Assembly (NCBI GenBank): GCA_905236365.1
Contig: CAJOPP010000085.1
Span: 1 to 11,644 of the forward strand
Direction of reading: 5' to 3'
From: an uncultured Lachnospiraceae bacterium
Lineage (GTDB): Bacteria; Bacillota; Clostridia; Lachnospirales; Lachnospiraceae
Length of the DNA stretch: 11,644 bases
Under the pieces are notes generated by a model, which worked only from the letters and a program-made list of their open reading frames with translations, made no database searches and was not told where the DNA came from. Positions 6,043-11,644 of this stretch are shown here, piece by piece. Made by a program: the position numbers and the translations under genes. How positions within the stretch are numbered: the first letter of the stretch is position 1; every line of letters starts with the position of its first letter.

Positions 6043-8842
6043 TTTACAGAAGATGTTGAAAAACATGGTTGTAATGTTTATTTCTTCTGACGCTATTTTA
6101 GAGGAAGCAATAATCGATGATAAAATTGCTGAAGTTAGTGGAATGCCGACCTTTTCATCTTTGACATACGAAGAAGTCGAAGAAGTAAAAGCAAATATAA
6201 AATCAGAATTCTCAATCAAGCTTGATAAAGGTGTTCTTATAGAGGAAAAGAATCATGAGAAATGGTTCCTTGCGCGTAAATCTCAGCTTGAGATGAAATA
6301 TTGGGAAAGATATAAGAAGTATTTACTTGCTGACAAAGGTTTTTCAACCAAAGTTGTGAACACGATGGATGACATTCTCAATACCCTGACGGATTTATTG
6401 GGAGATCCTGAAAGGGATATCAAATATAAGCGTCGTGGGCTAATAATTGGGGATGTCCAATCTGGTAAAACTGCAAATTATACAGGCCTTATCTGCAAAG
6501 CTGTTGATTCTGGATACAAAGTAGTTGTTCTTCTTACAGGAACGATTGAAAAATTACGTCAGCAAACACAAGCAAGAATAGATGAAGGCTTTGTAGGAAG
6601 AGATAGTGACGCGCTTATAAAGCAGCAGGAAGAAAAAATAGTTATTGGTGTTGGGAAATATGACTCCAGCATTAGGCCGGTATGTCTTACATCAACATCT
6701 GATGATTTTAAACAAAAGAACGCCAACAACTTAAATTTTGATTTGAGAAATATTAATGGCTCAGTGATCTTTGTCGTAAAAAAGAATTCATCGGTGTTGA
6801 AAAGACTGAATAAATGGCTGAAAACCTTTAATCAGAATGGAGATAATCCAATTGATAATTCCATTCTTGTAATTGATGACGAGGCAGATAATGCGTCAAT
6901 TAATACAAAAGATAGTGAAAGTCCGTCAGCCATAAATAATCAGATTAGAGATCTCCTTAAAAGCTTTACAAAATCAAGCTATGTCGGGTTTACTGCAACT
7001 CCATATGCGAATATTTTTATTGATCCAGATGATAATAATCAGATGGTAGAGGAAGATCTATTTCCTAAAGATTACATCTATGCATTAAATTCTCCATCTA
7101 ATTACATAGGAGCACGAAATATATTTGCTGAAGATGGTGACGCATCAGGAATGCTGGTTGAAATAAATGACGACATCATGGATCCCAAAAGTATAGCAGT
7201 CCTTTTACCGTTAAAGCATAAAGCACAGCGCCAAGTCAGTCAAATTCCTGAAGATATGAAGGATGCGATAGCGGCGTTTATATTGGCTAATGTTATACAA
7301 GATGTGGATGTAGAGAGAAAACGTGAAAATACGCACAGATCGATGCTGATCAACGTCAGTAGATTTACTGCGGTTCAGGAGCAAGTATCTGATTTGGTAA
7401 ATGAGTATTTAAAAAATATTCAGAACTCATGCAGACTGTATGGGAAACGACCACAGGAAATAGCTTTACAAGATGAGAATATAGGAAGGTTAAAGAGGGT
7501 CTACGAAACAACTTACGGTAATATAAGCATTGAATGGTCAACTATACAAGACAATCTTTATGGATCATGTGCTGGTATTACAGTAATGACTATTAACCAG
7601 CGAAGCGGAAAGAATCTTGATTTTAATGCTTATAAAGATGGCCTTAGAATGATTGCAGTCGGAGGATTGAGTCTTTCTAGGGGGTTGACATTAGAAGGGC
7701 TGGTAATCAGTTATTTTTACAGAAATTCAACAATGTATGATACCTTGATGCAGATGGGTAGATGGTTCGGATACAGAACAGGATATGATGACCTCTGCAG
7801 AATATGGATGTCGGAAGAAAGCATTGAGTGGTATCGCCATATAAGTGACGCAACAGACGAATTACGAGATGAGGTGAAACGATATCAGGACAGCGATTTG
7901 ACACCACAAGATTTTGGATTGCGTGTGCGCTCTGATATTACTACTCTTTTGGTTACATCACGAAATAAAATGCGGAGTGCAGAGAGCAGAGAATGCGTTA
8001 TAAGCTTAAGCGGCGAAACGATTGAAACTCCAGAAATACTAGTTGATAAAGGGAAAAATGAGGTTAATAAAAAAGCAATTATAGAACTGATTGATTCAGT
8101 GAAAGGTGCCGGCATCAAGCTAATAAATGAAGGCAGATCGGGGAAAAATAGATATGGGTTTAAGGATGTACCTGTAATATACATTTTGGAATTGTTGGAA
8201 AAAATAGATGTATCACCCAAGAATGAAGAATTTAATACAGTAGCAATTAGAAACTTTATCCGAGATTATCGTGGTCAAGAACTTAAAAAGTGGGATATTG
8301 CTTTTGCTTCCGGGGAATCTGAAGATGTTATCAACGTTCTTGGAACTGGTTTTGAATTTCATCATCCAGTACGTCAAATTTCCATTGAAAACGATGGAAA
8401 AATCTTTAAAATGAGTGGTTCTAAAAGACGCTTGGGAACGACCCTAGATGGAAGATTTGGTATTTCTGAAGAAGGGAATCAAAAGGCAATCGAAACGGCT
8501 ACACTGAGAACAAAACGGAAGGCGGAAGCTGCGGGGAAGCCAATGCCTGAAAAAATCAATCTTAGACAAACAGATTATTTTTCAGATGGCATAGAAAGAA
8601 ATCCGTTACTTACTATATATTATATCGGGTTGGGGGATTTAACAAAAGATAAGACGGAAGAAAACGAAACCTTACGCGACAGTTGTAAGGATACAATCTA
8701 TGTTGGTTTTGGGATAGGGATACCGTCACTTGAAAATCAGGAAACAAAATATGCTCGTTATGTATTAAATAAAGTTGCACTTCAGAAATTATTTGAAGGA
8801 GAAGGCGATAATTGGGAGGATGAAGAGGAGTTTGATGACTGA
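6035..8842 (+). CDS. Z1-domain superfamily II helicase-like ATPase
   Basis: This 935-residue protein carries the Z1 domain, a helicase-like ATPase found in defence loci with GHKL ATPases. Visible motifs are Walker A GDVQSGKT at 139-146, Walker B VIDDEAD at 279-285, motif III-like GFTATP at 318-323, a motif V-like GGLSLSRG at 543-550 and a motif VI-like MGRWFGYR at 574-581 with the arginines expected to contact ATP. The N-terminal 130 residues are helical and charged, and the C-terminus is acidic (WEDEEEFDD). It probably moves on or remodels DNA for the nucleases encoded next to it. ATG 6035 overlaps the GHKL stop (ATGAATGA). AAGGAGG at 6016-6022 sits 12 bases upstream, rather far. A TTG at 6005 lies before that site and is unlikely. 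The stop overlaps the next gene by one base. Confidence 0.93.
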   Translation: MNDLQKMLKNMVVMFISSDAILEEAIIDDKIAEVSGMPTFSSLTYEEVEEVKANIKSEFSIKLDKGVLIEEKNHEKWFLARKSQLEMKYWERYKKYLLADKGFSTKVVNTMDDILNTLTDLLGDPERDIKYKRRGLIIGDVQSGKTANYTGLICKAVDSGYKVVVLLTGTIEKLRQQTQARIDEGFVGRDSDALIKQQEEKIVIGVGKYDSSIRPVCLTSTSDDFKQKNANNLNFDLRNINGSVIFVVKKNSSVLKRLNKWLKTFNQNGDNPIDNSILVIDDEADNASINTKDSESPSAINNQIRDLLKSFTKSSYVGFTATPYANIFIDPDDNNQMVEEDLFPKDYIYALNSPSNYIGARNIFAEDGDASGMLVEINDDIMDPKSIAVLLPLKHKAQRQVSQIPEDMKDAIAAFILANVIQDVDVERKRENTHRSMLINVSRFTAVQEQVSDLVNEYLKNIQNSCRLYGKRPQEIALQDENIGRLKRVYETTYGNISIEWSTIQDNLYGSCAGITVMTINQRSGKNLDFNAYKDGLRMIAVGGLSLSRGLTLEGLVISYFYRNSTMYDTLMQMGRWFGYRTGYDDLCRIWMSEESIEWYRHISDATDELRDEVKRYQDSDLTPQDFGLRVRSDITTLLVTSRNKMRSAESRECVISLSGETIETPEILVDKGKNEVNKKAIIELIDSVKGAGIKLINEGRSGKNRYGFKDVPVIYILELLEKIDVSPKNEEFNTVAIRNFIRDYRGQELKKWDIAFASGESEDVINVLGTGFEFHHPVRQISIENDGKIFKMSGSKRRLGTTLDGRFGISEEGNQKAIETATLRTKRKAEAAGKPMPEKINLRQTDYFSDGIERNPLLTIYYIGLGDLTKDKTEENETLRDSCKDTIYVGFGIGIPSLENQETKYARYVLNKVALQKLFEGEGDNWEDEEEFDD

Positions 8843-9756
8843 TGGAAATATCAAAAAAATTTGAAAAGGGTAGTGAAAACCATACGTACCAAAGAATAGA
8901 TCCCGATTATAAAGTGGATATTTTTCTGGGTTACAATGATGATGGAAAAATGTCTATGACATTGACAGAAAAAGGGAAAGTGGAACGAGTTCAGTCGTCG
9001 AAACTTATAGATGTTCATATGAACCGCAGAGAGAAAGATCATAAGATAGTTCTTTCCTTTGATCTGCTTGATATGGCCTACGCACCGATGTTTGCAGTTT
9101 TTTGCAAAGATATGATTGTAGTATGCGAGAGAGCAGGAAAAGATATGGCGGTTTCAAGCGCTTTAGTCAGGTGGAAATATTGGAAAGAAATGTTTGGTAA
9201 GAAACGCTCTCATCTTTTAGACAAACAAGAGATAAAAGGGCTTATGGGGGAATTATATGAACTGAAAGACCGTTTTATACCCGAATATGGATATAAAGAT
9301 GCTGTAAAATGTTGGAGAGGGCCGCTCCTAGGACATAAGGATTATGAAATTAATAACACTTGGTATGAGATAAAAACAATAAACAGCAGTGCAGTTCAGA
9401 TTATTATTAGCTCATTGGAACAGTTGGAGTCTGATATAGATGGACATTTGATTGTGGTTAGAGCTGATGAGACCAGTGAAAACAATGAGAACGCAATCAA
9501 TCTGAATAAAATAGTATTGCAGATCACAGATATGATTGAAGATCCGGAAGTATTAGAAGAATTCAGGATAAAACTTGATAATGCGGGATATACGGTGGAT
9601 CCGGGGTATGAGAATATCAATTATATCATAAAAGGGTCTGAAGCATTCACTGTTAATAAAACATTCCCCAGATTGAGACGTGAGGATATAAATACTGCTA
9701 TTGGAAATGTAAAATACACAATTTTGATTGCAGGTATAGCGGATTTTAGGGAGTGA
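8842..9756 (+). CDS. PD-(D/E)XK motif nuclease (DUF4420-type)
   Basis: This 304-residue protein resembles the DUF4420 family of predicted restriction-fold nucleases that accompany Z1 and GHKL proteins. The likely active site is E137 in IKGLMGEL (131-138), D167 in HKDYEI (165-170) and E176-I177-K178 in WYEIKT (174-179), preceded by the family-like WRGP at 158-161. All metal-binding residues and the lysine are present, so activity is plausible. The N-terminal 120 residues look like a beta-rich domain of unknown role. It starts at the TGATG junction with Z1 (1-base overlap), with GAGGAG at 8825-8830 eleven bases upstream, so translation is probably coupled. It is the most obvious DNA-cutting subunit of the GHKL-Z1 unit, which is an inference from context. 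Confidence 0.88.
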   Translation: MEISKKFEKGSENHTYQRIDPDYKVDIFLGYNDDGKMSMTLTEKGKVERVQSSKLIDVHMNRREKDHKIVLSFDLLDMAYAPMFAVFCKDMIVVCERAGKDMAVSSALVRWKYWKEMFGKKRSHLLDKQEIKGLMGELYELKDRFIPEYGYKDAVKCWRGPLLGHKDYEINNTWYEIKTINSSAVQIIISSLEQLESDIDGHLIVVRADETSENNENAINLNKIVLQITDMIEDPEVLEEFRIKLDNAGYTVDPGYENINYIIKGSEAFTVNKTFPRLRREDINTAIGNVKYTILIAGIADFRE

Positions 9757-9763
9757 TTATGCC

Positions 9764-11644
9764 ATGACTATAAATGAATATCGAGAGGTGTTATATGAAG
9801 ATATTGCATTAGCAGCTAATGCAAATATGTCTACTCCGGAAGAAGAATTTTTAAGATATGTTACGGATATTCTGATTGACGGCGAGGAATTTGATGATTT
9901 TGAAGAATGCTATTATGAAGGAGTATCCAGGCGTAAAGCTAATCTGAGAATAGATGGTTATGCAATGGATGAAACAGATGGAAGCTGTTGCGTATTCATT
10001 TCTGATTATCATGGCCCCCATGGAGAAGATGCTGTTCGTGCGGAAGATATAAACACTTTGTTCAACAAAGTGCGACACTTTGTGGAAGAAGCCACAAAGT
10101 ACGAAATGTATCTTGAATTAGAAGAAAGTACTCAAGCATATGAGTTCGCGCAAACTCTGTATTATAAGAAAGAAACTATTACAAAGTATAGATTTTATCT
10201 TCTCACGGATGCTTACAATAGGCAGAGAAAAAAGAATATTAAAGATGCCGAGGTGTCCGGAACGACTGTTGAGTTGAATGTTTGGGATATCACGCGTATT
10301 TTTGATGTGGTAAGTTCAAAAAGGCAGAAAGAAAGTGTTGAAATACTATTATCTGATTTCAATTCGGATGGAATACCCTGTGTTAAAGCGGTTGAATATG
10401 TGGATGTTATTGCAGATATTGAAGTTTCCCCACGGTATGATGATGTAATTGAAATGGAAGAAGACAATGAAAAACCAGACAATATTATTACATATTCATC
10501 ATATCTTGCGGTTGTGCCTGGACAGTTATTAAATGAACTTTATCTTGAATATGGATCCCGTTTGCTGGAAGGTAATGTTCGGTCATTTTTAAGTGTTAGA
10601 GGGAAGGTTAATAGGAGTATACAGAATACAATTAAAAATTATCCGGAAATGTTTTTTGCTTATAACAACGGTATCGCCGCCACGGCATCAGAAATTGAAG
10701 CAGAGAATACACCAGAAGGACTTAAAATCACACGAATTAAAGATTTGCAAATTGTTAACGGGGGACAAACAACAGCCTCTATTGCCAATACAATTCTGAC
10801 GGCGAGGAAAGATGAAGTTGTAGATATTAGCAGGCTTTATGTTCCCATGAAAATTTCAGTTTTGGATTATTCGATGTCTGAAAGAATAATCCCCAAGATT
10901 TCTGAGTATTCTAATTCCCAGAATAAGGTAGACGCATCTGATTTCTTTTCCAATCATCCATTTCATATAAGAATGGAGGATTATTCAAGAAAAACGCCTG
11001 CCCCGGCGGTGCATGGCAATCAGTATCAACAGTACTGGTATTATGAGCGTACTCGCGGGCAATATAATCAGGGTAAGATGAAATTCAAGCCTAAATCAAG
11101 CCAAATGAAACAATATGAAACAAGATATCCTGAAAGCCAAGTAATAAAGATGGTAGAACTGGCTAAATATATGGTGATCTATGAAGGAACGCCGGATATT
11201 GTCAGCAAAGGTAGGGAGGCAATAGTTAAGGTATTTGCAGAGGAGATAAAGAAACAATGGGCGAAATCGGATGCTGTATTCAATATATATTATTTTAAAC
11301 GTGTCGTGGCACTTGCCATTATCTTTAAAGGAACCGATGAAATAATAAAGCAAACTGATTGGTATAAAGAAAAGCATTCATATAAGGCTAATGTCATAGC
11401 ATACACGATGAGTGTCCTGTTCGAGTACATTAGATCTAATGCTAAAGGATATGAAGTAGATTATATGAGAATTTGGAATCTACAAGGGCTATATCTGGAG
11501 TTAGAACAGCAGCTCAGAGTACTGTGTACGGAGGTTTATGAATTTATAACACGCGGAGATAGGCCTACAGAAAATGTGACTCAATGGTGTAAACAAAATC
11601 TTTGCTGGGAGAGAGCAAAGCAGCAGGAATGGAATATTCTCCCC
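9764..11644 (+). CDS. AIPR-family (abortive infection phage resistance) protein, partial at the right edge
   Basis: The frame is open from ATG 9764 to the window end: 627 codons without a stop. The AIPR signature region is clear: NVRSFLSVRGKVNRSI followed by FFAYNNGIAAT around residues 298-307, and DLQIVNGGQTTASI starting at 327. The family is named for links with phage abortive infection; its biochemistry is little known. The N-terminal part has IDGYAMDE with D64 and FISDYHG with D81, a pattern like an Mrr-type restriction fold, but the expected lysine two positions after D81 is His. AGGGAG at 9748-9753 lies 10 bases before the start. An ATG at 9759 stops after two codons and is not used. 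Only 7 bases separate it from the nuclease gene. The last visible residues, rich in Trp and charge (TQWCKQNLCWERAKQQEW), suggest that little is missing, but this cannot be confirmed here. Confidence 0.92.
   Translation, partial: MTINEYREVLYEDIALAANANMSTPEEEFLRYVTDILIDGEEFDDFEECYYEGVSRRKANLRIDGYAMDETDGSCCVFISDYHGPHGEDAVRAEDINTLFNKVRHFVEEATKYEMYLELEESTQAYEFAQTLYYKKETITKYRFYLLTDAYNRQRKKNIKDAEVSGTTVELNVWDITRIFDVVSSKRQKESVEILLSDFNSDGIPCVKAVEYVDVIADIEVSPRYDDVIEMEEDNEKPDNIITYSSYLAVVPGQLLNELYLEYGSRLLEGNVRSFLSVRGKVNRSIQNTIKNYPEMFFAYNNGIAATASEIEAENTPEGLKITRIKDLQIVNGGQTTASIANTILTARKDEVVDISRLYVPMKISVLDYSMSERIIPKISEYSNSQNKVDASDFFSNHPFHIRMEDYSRKTPAPAVHGNQYQQYWYYERTRGQYNQGKMKFKPKSSQMKQYETRYPESQVIKMVELAKYMVIYEGTPDIVSKGREAIVKVFAEEIKKQWAKSDAVFNIYYFKRVVALAIIFKGTDEIIKQTDWYKEKHSYKANVIAYTMSVLFEYIRSNAKGYEVDYMRIWNLQGLYLELEQQLRVLCTEVYEFITRGDRPTENVTQWCKQNLCWERAKQQEWNILP

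Noticed and set aside
5824..6219. A 131-codon minus-strand frame that looks hydrophobic and membrane-like.
   Set aside because: It is opposite the GHKL and Z1 coding frames. Its Phe/Tyr/Ile richness is the reverse complement of their Lys/Glu codons.
10593..10799. A 68-codon plus-strand frame in a different frame inside the AIPR gene.
   Set aside because: The AIPR frame is open throughout and carries the family signature in exactly this interval, so the alternative frame is chance.
1..11644. CRISPR arrays, tRNA or rRNA genes, insertion sequences, attachment sites.
   Set aside because: Reading by eye found no regularly spaced repeats, tRNA-like folds, transposase or integrase motifs, or long terminal repeats.

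Overview
The window suggests a low-to-mid GC Gram-positive bacterium, most likely a Clostridia/Lachnospiraceae-type gut Firmicute. This is an inference from strong AGGAGG-type ribosome binding sites, AT-rich intergenic DNA and tight co-directional gene packing. No rRNA, tRNA, integrase or transposase is present to confirm the host or the type of element.

Layout: the window opens with the last 60 codons of an unrecognised gene (1-183), then about 290 bases of AT-rich DNA without a convincing gene. From 478 to the right edge all genes lie on the + strand and form a defence island in two blocks. Block A (478-3687) is a restriction-modification unit: a C5-cytosine DNA methyltransferase, a restriction endonuclease with a FokI-like PD...DNK cleavage domain, and a Vsr-type mismatch endonuclease. 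Block B (3750 to the edge) holds an HNH endonuclease, a MutL/MORC-like GHKL ATPase, a Z1-domain superfamily II helicase-like ATPase, a DUF4420-type PD-(D/E)XK nuclease and an AIPR-family protein that runs off the right end. The last four are tightly spaced: 8 bases overlap, 1 base overlap, 7 base gap.

How they may work together: the methyltransferase marks self DNA, the FokI-like enzyme cuts unmarked DNA, and Vsr repairs the T:G mismatches that arise when 5-methylcytosine deaminates. The GHKL-Z1-nuclease-AIPR set matches the gene combination predicted by comparative genomics (Iyer, Abhiman and Aravind, on MutL homologues in restriction-modification systems and the origin of eukaryotic MORC ATPases). 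There, a GHKL clamp and a helicase-like motor are thought to act with nucleases on foreign DNA. I do not know an established mechanism for it. Sampled GC content drops from about 45-48% in block A to about 32-37% in block B, which suggests the two blocks were joined from different sources.

The system type is therefore not wholly new. The less ordinary points are the compound architecture, a Vsr without its zinc site, an Asp in place of the usual catalytic Glu in the GHKL ATPase, a single methyltransferase paired with a FokI-like enzyme, and an AIPR protein whose possible N-terminal nuclease fold lacks the expected lysine.
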